Part shown: piece by piece, positions 33,030 to 44,212 of the stretch | Layout: each line of letters opens with the position of its first letter | Position numbering within the stretch: the stretch's first letter is position 1 | Assembly: GCA_028564925.1 (NCBI GenBank) | Contig: CM053030.1 | Span: forward strand, 376,744,945-376,808,944 | Direction of reading: 5' to 3' | Length of the DNA stretch: 64,000 nucleotides | Origin: Lithobates sylvaticus | Taxonomy: Eukaryota > Chordata > Amphibia > Anura > Ranidae | Made by a program: the position numbers and the translations under genes | The notes under the pieces: model-generated | What the model was told of the DNA's origin: nothing | The model's input: the letters and a program-made list of their open reading frames with translations, nothing else | Databases searched by the model: none

Positions 33030-33430
33030 GCCCCTTTCACACTGGGGCGGTTTTCAGGCGGTACGGCGCTAAAAATAGCGCCTGTATACCGCCTGAAAAA
33101 ACCGGCCCCATTCACTCAATTGTTAGGATATTGTTAATAATGAAGTAAATGTTTTGTTTTTTTTACACTATTCTTTATTCACATTAGGCACTAAAAAAAA
33201 TTACATTAGGCACTAAATGGAATTTGCTCTTTTTTGTTTATAGTGCAATAAATTAAAATCACAGAGGTGATCAAAAAGAAAGCTCTATTTGTGGGAAAAA
33301 AAGATGCAAATTTCGTTTGGGTACAGCATTGCAATGCTGCGCAAATGTTAGTTAAATCGCCGTAGTGCCAAATTGTAAAAAGTGCTCTGGTCAGGAAGGG
33401 GGTAAAATCTTCCAGGACTGAAGTGGTTAT
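33030..33430. mobile_element. GGCCCCTTTCACACTGG MITE fragment next to a TTAA-element end
   Basis: From 33030, GGCCCCTTTCACACTGGGGC and an inverted GGCGGT...ACCGCC pair around GGCGCTAAAAATAGCGCC mark the first repeat, also seen at 62892-63018. From about 33205 the text is the right part of a TTAACCACTT-type element (TTTGTTTATAGTGCAATAAA, GAAAGCTCTATTTGTGGGAA), ending CTGAAGTGGTTAT at about 33428 with a changed terminal base. Both are partial. Confidence 0.65.
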
Positions 33431-33481
33431 GAAGTTCTCTCATCTCTAATTACAAGCTGTTGAACACACAAAATATATAAG

Positions 33482-33992
33482 TTAAAGCGGGGTTTCACCT
33501 AAAAAAAATTTTTTTTTTAAAAGTCAGCAGCTAAAAAAAAAGTCGCTGCTGACTTTTAAAAAGTACACTTACACTCCCAGGGCGCCCGCAATGTCATTGG
33601 TGGAGGCCGAGATGTCCCTCGGCTATCCGGATCCAGCGCCGCCATCCTGAGTAAGGGAAACGGCTTCTCGTTTCCTACTGCGCATGTGCAAGCCGGCGCG
33701 CGGCCAACTGCGCATGCGCGAGTCGGCGCGCGGCCAACTGCGCATGCGCGAGTCGTATTTGTGAATGGGGAACGCGGTGTGTTGTGGGACGCAGTTCCCA
33801 CAACACACCGCGCCCCATTCACCTGAAGACGGAAGAAGAGAAGATCACCGCGGCGCTGGAGGAGGCAGATTAGGACGATCTGCCTAGCAACAGCCATTTC
33901 TGGTAAGTAAAAAAAAAATTTTTTTTTATTTTTTTTAAATTGTTACTAACTTTCTCCAAAGTTTTTATTTTCAGAGTGTCCCACCACTTTAA
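33482..33992. mobile_element. TTAAAGCGG-type MITE, complete, TTAA-flanked
   Basis: Opens TTAAAGCGGGGTTTCACC and closes GTGTCCCACCACTTTAA, with TTAA at both borders. Inside are a tight hairpin (AAAAGTCAGCAGC / GCTGCTGACTTTT), a doubled CGGCCAACTGCGCATGCGCG block, and a second hairpin (GTGTTGTGGGACGC / GTTCCCACAACACACCGCG). The GC-rich open reading of about 113 codons on the minus strand is not a gene. Confidence 0.8.
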
Positions 33993-34244
33993 CAGTTACC
34001 AGTTACTGCTGACCGACCTAGCTTGAGATGGAAAATAACCTATTATGTTGTCCAGTACTTGACATCCTCACAAACTATAGATCTGTTTATAATACTACAA
34101 CTACATCTTACAGCATATAAAGGATATGACAACAGTCCAAGTGAATCAGGTTCTCGCACCAGAATAAAAAAGATAAGTTTGTGCATTTGTTGATGAGGTT
34201 TCTGCATATAGTAATTACAATGTTTTTATGCTAGCTGAAGTATA

Positions 34245-34303
<59 letters not shown>

Positions 34304-35984
34304 ATATATATATATATATTTGTTGAAAAGTTATTTAATGCACTATAGCTACATGCAATATCACACAACAGCCATTAAAAATTCTATTTTCTTTTGTGAA
34401 TATTTCACAAGGTGATGAAGAACAAAAGCAAAGACTTTCTTTTAAGCTACTAATTTCTTTCATCTCCTGTCACAACACTGTTCAGATCTGAGTTGTTATA
34501 CTTGGATATGATTATGGAAACTTGGATTGATAGTCTGCAAGGCTACTGATGTTAATAAAGAATAAATAAAGCTTTATAGGAATAAAAAATTTGCTTCTGT
34601 GCATGAGTTGACTTGTTTATCCAACTATAATATAATTGGCGCAGGATGCGCCTTTCAGTCCATTTACTTGTCACTGCATCTAATAAGTATTACAGGCAGA
34701 ATACGGAAATCGAATGTCATTTGTAGTCTTTCCAAAATTATTTAGCATTAAGTATTGCAAATGTGCTCTTCCTTTCTTGGCTATGGCCTCAAATAATATT
34801 TCTATAAAGTATAATGTTTTTGATCTTATTTTTATTCAAAACTCCTATTTTGTGTCTCAACATTTTTTAACGGTTTATTTAAAAATATTTCATAATAAAA
34901 CCTTCTGAAGCTGAACTCTGGGCACACTAAAACATTGATAGCTGTGTAACATAACAGGATTGGTATGTGTTTTGTGAAACAGCTGCAGCATTACTTGGAT
35001 GCAATGTCAGCTTTCCATGCCTAACGGACTATTTGCTCCCAATATCCATGCTTACTGACCAATCCTTCCCAATGGACTCAACATAATATCTAAAAGATGA
35101 GACTCTAAAAGGTACCAGTAATTGAAATAGCATTAACAAAATAAAAAAAATATATATTTAAACATTTTTTTTCCTGTTCACTTTAAAACATTAATACAAT
35201 CACATTTCAGAAGACTGCATGCCATTACAGGGTTATTTTTTCATTCTCTATACACAGATATCACTAAATAAACCTCCACTCTCGAAACCTCCTGTTCAGC
35301 ACAGAGGGGCAAGTTATAGTAAATTAAATGCCTATGCACAACCTGCTTCGCAGGATGAAGGCACAGAATCTGATTCTTCTATGTCATCCCCAATAGCACT
35401 CTTGGAGACATACACCATTGGATAATACACACCTACACTTGGCACATAAGAGGAGCTATAAAGATGGTGGATACTCTATGGAATACTCTAATTTTAAACA
35501 ATGGCCTGATTCACTTGAACAGTTTAATTCCAATTCTACACAGAGCAGCGCAGGTGAAACATTTTCAACAGATGGCGGGCACACACACATGCATATGCTA
35601 CCCAAGCACACACCAATTCATTCATTTTAAATCCTCCAAACTCGGTTCCAGGATCTGGTCACACTACATCTATTGATGCATCTAACTCTAGAGCAAAATC
35701 TCACCATTCACTGATAATTTATACCATGTTTTAGTCCCCAGTAAGAAAAGGATCCCAGAAAGAGGGAAGTATGGATGCTTATGTAATCTGGTCATCCAAG
35801 ACTCTTCCCCCACCCCTGAAGAGTTTTTATCTGGGAAACATGCTAAGAAAGGGGTCTCATCCCTCCACAAGTATTGGCAGTAAAATGTGAGAGATATGTG
35901 AATATCTAATATTAAAAAAGTGGATATAACCTTCTTGAGCCTATCAGAGGGTTTTGAGACAATAAGATTTTATTGTGTATTGTC
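33993..35984. other. Mostly unassigned; (TA)n at 34248-34317
   Basis: A long TA microsatellite lies at 34248-34317. Between 35200 and 35880 several overlapping open readings in different frames hint at an old coding element, but no motif lets me name it. Nothing else is supported. Confidence 0.4.
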
Positions 35985-36688
35985 TCACTTTATTAGATAC
36001 ATGCTCAGTAGCACAAATTGCTAATCTGTCAATCACAAGGCAGCAACTCAATGCATTTAGGCATCTAGACATGGTGAAGCTGAAAGTTCAAACCAAGCAT
36101 CAGAATGGGGAAGAAAGGGAATTTAAGTGACTCTGAATGTGGCATAGTTGTTGGTGCCAGGCAGGCTGGTTTGAGTATTTAAAAAAATTGCTGAGATACT
36201 GGGATTTTCACATACAACCATCTCTATGGTTTTTCAGAGAATGGTCCAAAAAAAGATAAAATATCCAGTGAGTGGCAGTTGTGTGGACAAAAATGTCTTG
36301 TTGATGTCAGAGGCCAAAGAGAATGGGCAGACTGGTTCAAGATGATAGAAAGGCAACCGTAACTTAAAAAAAAAAAACACTTGTTACAACCAAGGTATGG
36401 AAAATACCATCTCCGAATGCACAACACATCAAACCTTGAAGCAGATGGGCTACAGTAGCAGAAGACCACATCCGGTGCCATCCGGTGCCACTCCTGTCAG
36501 TTAAAAACAGGAAGCTGAGGCTACAATTCGCACAGGCTCACCAAAATTGGACAGTAAAAAATTGGAAAAACGTTGCCTGGTCTGATGAGTCTTGATTTCA
36601 GCTGTGACATTCAGATGGCTGGTCAGAATTTGGCATAAACAACATGAAAGCATGGATCCATCCTGCCTTGTATCAACGATTCAGGCTG
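35985..36688 (+). mobile_element. Tc1-like transposon, 5' half
   Basis: It starts CACTTTATTAGATACATGCT, an inner part of the terminal repeat of a well-known vertebrate Tc1 family, and runs through the first half of the transposase. Readable pieces include GIVVGARQAGLSI and SHTTISRV (helix-turn-helix DNA-binding domain), then GQRRMGRLV and DDRKATVT. The copy breaks off just before the DDE catalytic core, after GGATCCATCCTGCC. A GGTGCCATCC unit is duplicated at 36475-36490. The frame is shifted several times, so it is dead. Confidence 0.8.
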
Positions 36689-36999
36689 AACAATTATTTG
36701 AAAAGATGCTGGGTAGATCTTTTTGTGTTTATTCCCTACTGCAATAGCTATTGTTAATTTGGAAATCCTTATCAGTATTTGGATAGGAGTACTCATTGAT
36801 GGCCCTCTGCTTTCCGATCTATACAATTTCCAAGACACATAGAGCAGCCTGTGATCCCACAAAGCATCATGGAAGCCCCTGTATGCCATCAGAAACGACC
36901 AAAGCTATTTGGTAATATAATGTTTAAAAGTTGATCAGTGTTCATTTTAAAAATCAACAATTATACTGCAAAACTATGATTTTAGTGGGTCCCTGGAGT
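36689..36999. other. Unassigned stretch
   Basis: No recognisable gene or repeat between the Tc1 fragment and the hAT copy. Confidence 0.4.
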
Positions 37000-38094
37000 T
37001 CCATTCAACCGCTGGGCATGTGGAGAGTGTACTTCTTTCGTGCAAAAGTACTTGGTTGTGACACACCTAATTCTACACCTTCAGTCCTCTCAGAGCAGCT
37101 TTCAGAGAGGACTGAAGATGTAGTGGGGATGGAGATCCCAGCTGATGAGGAGCAAGGAGAGGTCCGCTTAGTTCTTTGGTGTGGGTCTTTTATGTGTCCT
37201 GCCAACGAGCTGCATGGCAGGTCGACATATGTCTGGTCATGCTTGTGGTGCCCAAACGGCTGATGTTTTGGCCACGCGAGATACGCTTGAGACAAATATT
37301 GCAAATAGCAGTGGTGCGATCTGATGCACTCGTCTCAAAAAAGGCCCACACCAAAGAACTTTTCTGATAACGTGCAGAGGCAGCGCCCTGCACAGGCGGA
37401 GCTCTGCGGTGTTGTACAGTTGCTGTGCTGGCCTCTAGCTGGCCTCCAGGGGGCATCCTGCCTCGTTAGACATGTGACGCCGCATCCTCCTCCTCCTCAT
37501 CCTCCTCCTCATCCTCTCTCCCTCCAGGCACCCACGTGGCGTCAGTGACCTCATCATCCCCTCCCTCTTCACCACTAGAGCAAACCTGGCAGTAAGCTGC
37601 AGCTGGTGGAACAGTACTGCCAGATTGCTGTCCTTCAGCATCCCCTCTCTCTGCGCGCACACTACTGACTTCCTCAAACTGGGTATCATCATCCGAGCCT
37701 TCGAATCGTTGGGCATCCTCCTGGAGCATGTACCCAACACTGTGCTCAAAGAGTTCGGGGACTCCTCAGGAGGACATGGTGGGTCTAGGGAAGGGGTGGC
37801 TGATGATGCCATTGAGTACGCGTTGGCAGCTGCTCTGCCAGTACCCTGAGCCTGGGTGAGAGAGGATGAGGAGGATGAGGAGGGCTTGGTCATCCATTCT
37901 ACCAAGCCTTCAGCATGATGCGGCTCCACATGTCCAGCTGCCGAAAACAAAGACGCGCGTGTCCCATGGTCACGTGCTGATGACGATGCACGACCACGTC
38001 CACGGCCACGGCCACGTCCACTAGAAACAGAGCCTGCCTGCCCTGTGTTCTTGGCTCTGCACGCTCTGCCTCCCCTTGGCGGTCTTCCAGCCAT
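37000..38094 (-). pseudogene. hAT transposase N-terminal part with BED zinc finger
   Basis: hAT transposases excise and reinsert DNA; the BED finger binds the terminal repeats. The reading starts at MAGRPPRGGRACR (38094), has an RGRGRGRGR run, a conserved HVEPHHAEGLVEWMTKP block near residues 55-71 and a serine run. In a second frame follow VSSGEEGG-like CSSGEEGGDDEVTDATWVPG and a glutamate/aspartate run, and in a third frame (37190-37456) VWAFFETSASDRTTAICNIC with LGTTSMTRHMSTCH, the C-x2-C ... H-x4-H of a BED finger. The frame changes show that it is inactive. Catalytic and dimerisation domains are absent. Confidence 0.85.
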
Positions 38095-38099
38095 TGTAG

Positions 38100-40812
38100 T
38101 CGGTAGTCCTGTGGGTGCTGCTGAGAAGAAAATATAGGAGCTCTCTGTGATGCCACTAACACACTAGAAGTCCTATGGGTGCTTCTGGGAAGAAAATATA
38201 GGAGCTCTGTGTGATGCCACTAACACACTAGAAGTCCTGTGGGTGCTGCTGAGAAGAAAATATAGGAGCTCTGTGTGATGCCACTAACACACTAGAAGTC
38301 CTATGGGTGCTTCTGCAAAGAAAATATAGGAGCTCTGTGTGATGCCACTAACACACTAGAAGTCCTGTGGGTGCTGCTGAGAAGAAAATATAGGAGCTCT
38401 GTGTGATGCCACTAACACACTAGAAGTCCTATGGGTGCTTCTGGGAAGAAAATATAGGAGCTCTGTGTGATGCCACTAACACACTAGAAGTCCTGTGGGT
38501 GCTGCTGAGAAGAAAATATAGGAGCTTTGTGTGATGCCACTAACACACTAGAAGTCCTATGGGTGCTTCTGCAAAGAAAATATAGGAGCTCTGTGTGATG
38601 CCACTAACACACTAGAAGTCCTGTGGGTGCTGCTGAGAAGAAAATATAGGAGCTCTGTGTGATGCCACTAACACACTAGAAGTCCTATGGGTGCTGCTGA
38701 GAAGAAAATATAGGAGCTCTGTGTGATGCCACTAACACACTAGAAGTCCTATGGGTGCTTCTGCAAAGAAAATATAGGAGCTCTGTGTGATGCCACTAAC
38801 ACACTAGAAGTCCTGTGGGTGCTGCTGAGAAGAAAATATAGGAGCTCTGTGTGATGCCACTAACACACTAGAAGTCCTATGGGTGCTTCTGGGAAGAAAA
38901 TAGAGGAGCTCTGTGTGATGCCACTAACACACTAGAAGTCCTGTGGGTGCTGCTGAGAAGAAAATATAGGAGCTCTGTGTGATGCCACTAACACACTAGA
39001 AGTCCTATGGGTGCTTCTGCAAAGAAAATATAGGAGCTCTGTGTGATGCCACTAACACACTAGAAGTCCTGTGGGTGCTGCTGAGAAGAAAAGATAGGAG
39101 CTCTGTGTGATGCCACTAACACACTAGAAGTCCTATGGGTGCTTCTGCAAAGAAAAATATAGGAGCTCTGTGTGATGCCACTAACACACTAGAAGTCCTG
39201 TGGGTGCTGCTGAGAAGAATATATAGGAGCTCTGTGTGATGCCACTAACACACTAGAAGTCCTATGGGTGCTTCTGCAAAGAAAATATAGGAGCTCTGTG
39301 TGATGCCACTAACACACTAGAAGTCCTGTGGGTGCTGCTGAGAAGAAAAGATAGGAGCTCTGTGTGATGCCACTAACACACTAGAAGTCCTATGGGTGCT
39401 TCTGCAAAGAAAATAAAGGAGCTCTGTGTAATGCCACTAACACACTAGAAGTCCTGTGGGTGCTGCTGATAAGAAAATATAGGAGCTCTGTGTGATGCCA
39501 CTAACACACTAGAAGTCCTATGAGTGCTTCTGCAAAGAAAATATAGGAGCTCTGTGTGATGCCACTAACACACTAGAAGTCCTATGGGTGCTTCTGGGAA
39601 GAAAATATAGGAGCTCTGTGTGATGCCACTAACACACTAGAAGTCCGGTGGGTGCTTCTGCAAAGAAAATATAGGAGCTCTGTGTGATGCCACTAACACA
39701 CAATTGAAGTCCTGTGGGTGCTGCTGAGAAGAAAATATAGGAGCTCTGTGTGATGCCACTAACACACTAGAAGTCCTATGGGTGCTTCTGCAAAGAAAAT
39801 ATAGGAGCTCTGTGTGATGGGACTAACACACTACAAGTCCTATGGGTGCTTCTGGAAGAAAATATAGGAGCTCTGTGTGATGGGACTAACACACTACAAG
39901 TCCTATGGGTGCTTCTGATAAGAAAATATAGGAGCTCTGTGTGATGGGACTAACACACTACAAGTCCTATGGGTGCTTCTGGGAAGAAAATATAGGAACT
40001 CTGTGTGATGCCACTAACACAGTACAAGTCCTATGGGTGCTTCTGGGAAGAAAATATAGGAACTCTGTGTGATGCCACTAACACAGTACAAGTCCTATGG
40101 GTGCTTCTGGGAAGAAAATATAGGAACTCTGTCTGATGCCACTAACACAGTACAAGTCCTATGGGTGCTTCTGGGAAGAAAATATAGGAACTCTGTGTGA
40201 TGCCACTAACACAGTACAAGTCCTATGGGTGCTTCTAGAAAATATAGGAACTCTGTGTGATGCCACTAACACAGTACAAGTCCTATGGGTGCTTCTGGGA
40301 AGAAAATATAGGAACTCTGTGTGATGCCACTAACACAGTACAAGTCCTATGGGTGCTTCTGGGAAGAAAATATAGGAACTCTGTGTGATGCCACTAACAC
40401 AGTACAAGTCCTATAGGTGCTTCTGGGAAGAAAATATAGGAACTCTGTGTGATGCCACTAACACAGTACAAGTCCTATGGGTGCTTCTGGGAAGAAAATA
40501 TAGGAACTCTGTGTGATGCCACTAACACAGTACAAGTCCTATGGGTGCTTCTGGGAAGAAAATATAGGAACTCTGTGTGATGCCACTAACACAGTACAAG
40601 TCCTATGGGTGCTTCTGGGAAGAAAATATAGGAACTCTGTGTGATGCCACTAACACAGTACAAGTCCTATGGGTGCTTCTGGGAAGAAAATATAGGAACT
40701 CTGTGTGATGCCACTAACACAGTACAAGTCCTATGGGTGCTTCTGGGAAGAAAATATAGGAGCTCTGTTTGCTGCCACTAACACACTAGAAGTCCTATGG
40801 GTGCTTTTGGGG
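38100..40812. repeat. 64-bp minisatellite, about 42 units, in the hAT leader
   Basis: The unit runs GAAGTCCTATGGGTGCTTCT, GGGAAGAAAATATAGGAGCT, CTGTGTGATGCCACTAACAC, ACTA; its starts fall 64 bases apart (for example 38164 and 38228). From 38100 to about 39800 two unit types alternate (CTATGGGTGCTTCTG with CTGTGGGTGCTGCTGAG), giving a 128-bp higher-order period. After a short zone with TGATGGGACTAACAC units, the part from 39990 to 40760 is one homogeneous type (AACACAGTACAAGTCC). There are no spacers, so it is not CRISPR-like. Confidence 0.95.
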
Positions 40813-41377
40813 TGCAGTGCTGTACTAACACCACTGCGGTTGGTACTACTGAAATACTGTACTAACAGTAAGACACGTACCAGACTAATCCCCAGCAGCA
40901 GCTAAAAACACACTAACCAGCAGCAGCAATGGACGATCAATGACAGGTAGCAATGGTTTAGCAAATAAATAGCCAATGGTTTAGCAAAGTAGAGCAAATC
41001 TTTCTAAATGAATCTAGCAAAGAGTGACACAGAATCAGCCTGATCTCTCCTAAAGCCGGAACTCATGTGACCGGCGCCGACGGCGTGGCGGCCTTTTAAA
41101 TGAGGGGGGCGTGTACTAAAGCCCCTGAGCTGTAATTGGCTACAGGCGTCCTGCCTGTAGCCAATTATGGCTCTCCGAGTTTCCGGCGCTGTGATTGGCC
41201 AAGCATGCGGGGTCACAGTGCATGCTTTGCCAATCATCAGCCAGCAATGCACTGCGCCGGCCGCGCCGACCGCAATGCATTGCGGGGCCGCTCGCATCAC
41301 ACGAATGTGATGCGAGCGGCCAAAATAGTTAATACTTAACACACATGGGTTCGCATCGAGCACCGGGCCCATCCCTA

Positions 41378-41440
41378 TTGGCTACCATGCACAGCTGCAC
41401 CATATTTTGCATTCTCCAGTTTTAGTAACTCAAGCCCTAT
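41378..41440. mobile_element. Right end of a TTTACTAAAACT-type MITE
   Basis: TTGGCTACCATGCACAGCTG through CTCCAGTTTTAGTAACTCAA corresponds to the right end of the MITE at 13570-14029. The hAT at 37000-41377 landed within it, so the MITE is the older of the two; its left half is missing from the other side of the hAT. Confidence 0.75.
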
Positions 41441-42110
41441 GATTCCAAAATCAGTTTTTTTTCTATAAAAAAACGAAAATTGCATTCTTGTTGCCAAAAT
41501 TAATTTTCATTTTTGGACCTGAGCATAATAAAAATATTTACAAACCATTATACAGTTCCTTTAATACATTTCAGATTTGTTGTTCTTCATGTATGTTCTA
41601 CTCTAAACAGTGTCTCTCTGATGTCTCTGCTGATCTTTCTGCTGATGCGTATATATTGTAATGCTTGTTCCTTTCTGTTCCAATAAATTCTGAATACATT
41701 TTTGAGTTTGGTATACATTATATACTGTATGTGACACTATAGTGGTTATATTGAATTAAGTACTATGACATCTTAACATCTTGATAACAGGTATCATCAT
41801 GTTGATATAATTTAGATAGTCTCCATCAAAGTTGAATGGGGTTCTTCTTTGTGACCCCCTGCATTCCTGTCCAGCACATAGGATGCTATGGTGATACTGT
41901 TTTTGAATTAGGCTTAACTATACTATGTGCATGCAAAATGTAAGTTTATTTGTTGGATAGAATTATTTTCCAAATAAGTTCCCAGAACATGGAGTCTTTT
42001 AGTCTAAACCATTTTTTTGGTAGATAAACGAAGTGACAAGTGGTGATGCCATTCTTTATTTAATATATACTATGAGTGCAGCTGCCCATTTTAAAGTGAA
42101 GTGAACCACT
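41441..42110. other. Unassigned stretch
   Basis: AT-rich intron-like sequence. No feature supported. Confidence 0.4.
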
Positions 42111-42837
42111 TTAAAAATGTGAAAAGGAAAGAAAAGTATGGCTCTAACTCCCATTCTAAATCCATTAATACACAAAAAAATCATTGAAATAAGTAATAAA
42201 ATCACATTGGAGAGATCCTGTAAATATAAAGTTCATAAGAATGCAATATACACAAATGATGCAGTAATTAAAAATTCCAAAAGAGTCTTCAAACAAATCC
42301 AATCGCATGATACCAAAGGAAAGTGCCGGTATGATAAATCCTTTCAATTGTGCTCCACCACCGATATAGTGTGAGAAATGCAAACTCACCAGAACTTCTA
42401 AATAATTACACCTTATAACAATTGTATAATCTTTCCACCATCAACGTATATGGAGGTGCTGGCTCCTTAACCACAACAGTGTCTCTTTGTAATGGTCAGA
42501 TATTATAATATATATATATATAATACAATTGTTATAAGGCGTATTTATTTTGAAGTTCTGGTGAGTTTGCCATTCTCACACTATATCTGTGGTGGAGCAC
42601 AATTGAAAGGATTTATTGTACCTGCACTTTCCTTTGGTATCACAGTGATTGGATTTGTTTGAAGACTCTTTTGGAATTTTTGATTATCGCATAATTTTTG
42701 TATATTGCATTTTTATGAACTTTATAAATACAGGACCTCTCCAATGTGATTGTATTACTTATGTCAATGATTTAGTGTATTTATTTATTTAAAATGTGAG
42801 TTAGCGCCAGACTTTTCTTTCCTTTTCACATTTTTTT
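42111..42837. mobile_element. Fold-back element with TGTGAAAAGGAAAGAAAAG ends
   Basis: The left arm (about 42111-42420) and right arm (about 42530-42837) are inverted copies: TGTGAAAAGGAAAGAAAAG against CTTTTCTTTCCTTTTCACA, GAGTCTTCAAACAAATCCAA against TTGGATTTGTTTGAAGACTC, and CAAACTCACCAGAACTTC against GAAGTTCTGGTGAGTTTG. A TATATA run lies in the loop. AGTGAACCA at 42100-42108 and 42851-42859 may be a target duplication, though it is not tight against the right arm. Non-coding. Confidence 0.8.
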
Positions 42838-42959
42838 TGGTATCCAAATCAGTGAACCATGCAAGATGTAAAGCATTTGAGTCACCCAAATCATTTTAGT
42901 GAAGTCTTGCTCTTGTCTCACATATTAGATAATGAGCTTCAGATTTAGAGATAAGAAGT

Positions 42960-43830
42960 ATTGTGGCTTAGTAGCTATCTCTAAATCTAGATATTTTATA
43001 GTGTGAGTGAATTTGATGGGTTGAACAAAGTTCGGAACCCACGTTGGTGTAGTGTCTAATGGAAGCAGGACTGATTTATCCAATTTAATACTCCATTTTT
43101 AAAATGTACCAATTCTTTCTATAAGCTGTATCATGAATTTCAAAGGTATCCCCATATCTCCATGAAAACGTTTCCTTTATATAGAGGGTAACTTTACAAA
43201 CTCTATTACCTCTTTTGAGTCATTTTATTTCAACAGTCTCCCTAATTGTCACAGCTAATGATTCTATCTCCATAGCAAAGAGCAGGTTTGTCATTCCTGT
43301 TGAGCAATCCTGTTCAATCGGTTCCAACAGGAAGCCAATTCATAATGTGTCTGGATTTCTGGGAGCAGTAGAAAAGTTTTATCCATCCTAAATATTTGGG
43401 TTCCTAACCAAATCTCTCCAGTGCAGCACATAGGTAGTTCCATGTGATGCTGTCAAAAATCTTGGTGGCATCAAGGGAGAGCACAACTCTATCACCCTTA
43501 CCATCACAAGGAATATACAGGTTCAGATACAAGTGTCTAATATTGATAGGTGTTGATCTATTTGGTATAAATCCAGACAACAAAAAAAATGGTTATAATT
43601 TTCAGAAGCTGATTGGCCAAGATTTTAGATAGGACATTTATACTGGTAGTGAGAAAGCCTGGATAAGCATTATCACTACGTAACTTGGAGATAATCTCCT
43701 TTTTCACAGAGGGAGTAAACTCCAACATGATGGGGCATCCAGAGAGTTATGTTCTTATCTACACTAGGAAGTACTCTTTCTAGGTCTACCAAAAAGTTCA
43801 CCTGACTGTCCCCATGTACACAAGTGATAT
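42960..43830 (-). pseudogene. L1-like LINE ORF2 fragment (reverse transcriptase)
   Basis: Read on the minus strand, this gives in succession LSKILANQLLKIIT-like text (about 43640), VLSLDATKIFDSITWNYLCA (about 43480, the first RT catalytic block with its aspartate), LGWIKLFYCSQKSRHIMNWL, and LLFAMEIESLAV in another frame. Farther on, the usual YADD block is degraded. Many stops and frame changes occur. It is a central piece of an L1-clade ORF2 without either end, lying about 210 bases from the CNTNAP exon in the probable downstream intron. Confidence 0.75.
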
Positions 43831-44029
43831 CAAACTATAAACAGGAACATTAGTTTTAAAAGTATGAATATCAATAAGAATGTTTGCATTGAAATGCTCT
43901 CTTTTACATGTTTACCTAAAAAACATGTTGAAATGATAATGTTTTTCCTTTAAGATAACCACATACCTGAGACACATTGTACTTGCACTCTGCAAATAGC
44001 CAGGCAAACACATAAAGTAAAATGATAAT

Positions 44030-44041
44030 CACTGTCTCACC
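44030..44041 (-). promoter_or_regulatory. 5' splice site (donor) of the CNTNAP exon
   Basis: On the minus strand the exon ends TTTTTTGGAG and the intron opens GTGAGACAGTG, a good match to the MAG/GTRAG donor consensus. The split codon begins with the last G of the exon (phase 1). Confidence 0.8.
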
Positions 44042-44190
44042 TCCAAAAAAATATTGACTTCCAGTGCGGAACTGAAGAGGACTATTTGTTTTTACAGACG
44101 ATGCTTCATCCCCATCGATAGTTAACATGGCAGAGTTCTCCTCGGCTGTAAATCTTACTTCATGCCACTGTCCATCATTAAGGGCAGAAC
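44041..44190 (-). CDS. Exon of a contactin-associated protein-like gene (CNTNAP family, nearest CNTNAP2), laminin G domain
   Basis: CNTNAP proteins are neurexin-superfamily, single-pass cell-adhesion receptors of neurons, with discoidin, laminin G, EGF-like and fibrinogen-like extracellular modules. This 150-bp exon encodes about 50 residues of a laminin G fold: [13 protein letters not shown], then [20 protein letters not shown] and a closing QYFFGG. From memory, human CNTNAP2 has [20 protein letters not shown] and YFFGG in its second laminin G domain, about 78 percent alike over the exon; CNTNAP4 or CNTNAP5 remain possible. On the minus strand the acceptor is TTATTTGAAG before GTTCTGCC and the donor GGAG followed by GTGAGA. 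Both ends are phase 1. The frame is open and the length divides by three, so the exon looks functional. No neighbouring exon is in the window, in keeping with the very long introns of these genes. Confidence 0.88.
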
Positions 44191-44212
44191 CTTCAAATAA
44201 GAAATAAATCAT
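44191..44212 (-). promoter_or_regulatory. 3' splice site (acceptor) of the CNTNAP exon
   Basis: On the minus strand the intron ends TTTATTTCTTATTTGAAG, a T-rich tract and AG directly before GTTCTGCCC. The glycine codon is completed by a G from the preceding exon (phase 1). Confidence 0.75.

Larger units (their letters stand above)
37000..41377 (-). mobile_element. hAT transposon (BED-finger type), 5' part with giant leader minisatellite
   Basis: The 5' end, read on the minus strand, is TAGGGATGGGCCCGG at 41377, with the hAT-style TAGGGATGGGC terminus also seen at 48465 and 51951. TTGGCTAC (41378-41385) is the expected target side. From there the element holds about 570 bases of GC-rich leader, a 64-bp tandem array (38100-40810), and the start of a transposase (38094 leftward) with an acidic linker and BED zinc finger. 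It stops near 37000, before the catalytic domain, and no left terminal repeat is present. It is a 3'-truncated hAT, and the array makes up over half of it. Confidence 0.85.

Noticed and set aside
33556-33897. 113-codon minus-strand GC-rich open frame with repeated AVGRAP blocks
   Set aside because: It arises from a tandem duplication inside a TTAAAG-type MITE; no known protein.
35205-35880. Cluster of short overlapping plus-strand frames that might be an old retroelement ORF
   Set aside because: No RT, endonuclease, gag or zinc-finger motif is visible, so no family can be named.
37435-38094. Single 219-codon protein rich in arginine at its end
   Set aside because: Only the first two thirds match the hAT transposase N-terminus; the arginine-rich end is the acidic linker read in the wrong frame.
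38100-40812. CRISPR-like array
   Set aside because: Units are head to tail with no unique spacers, in a vertebrate hAT leader; it is a minisatellite.
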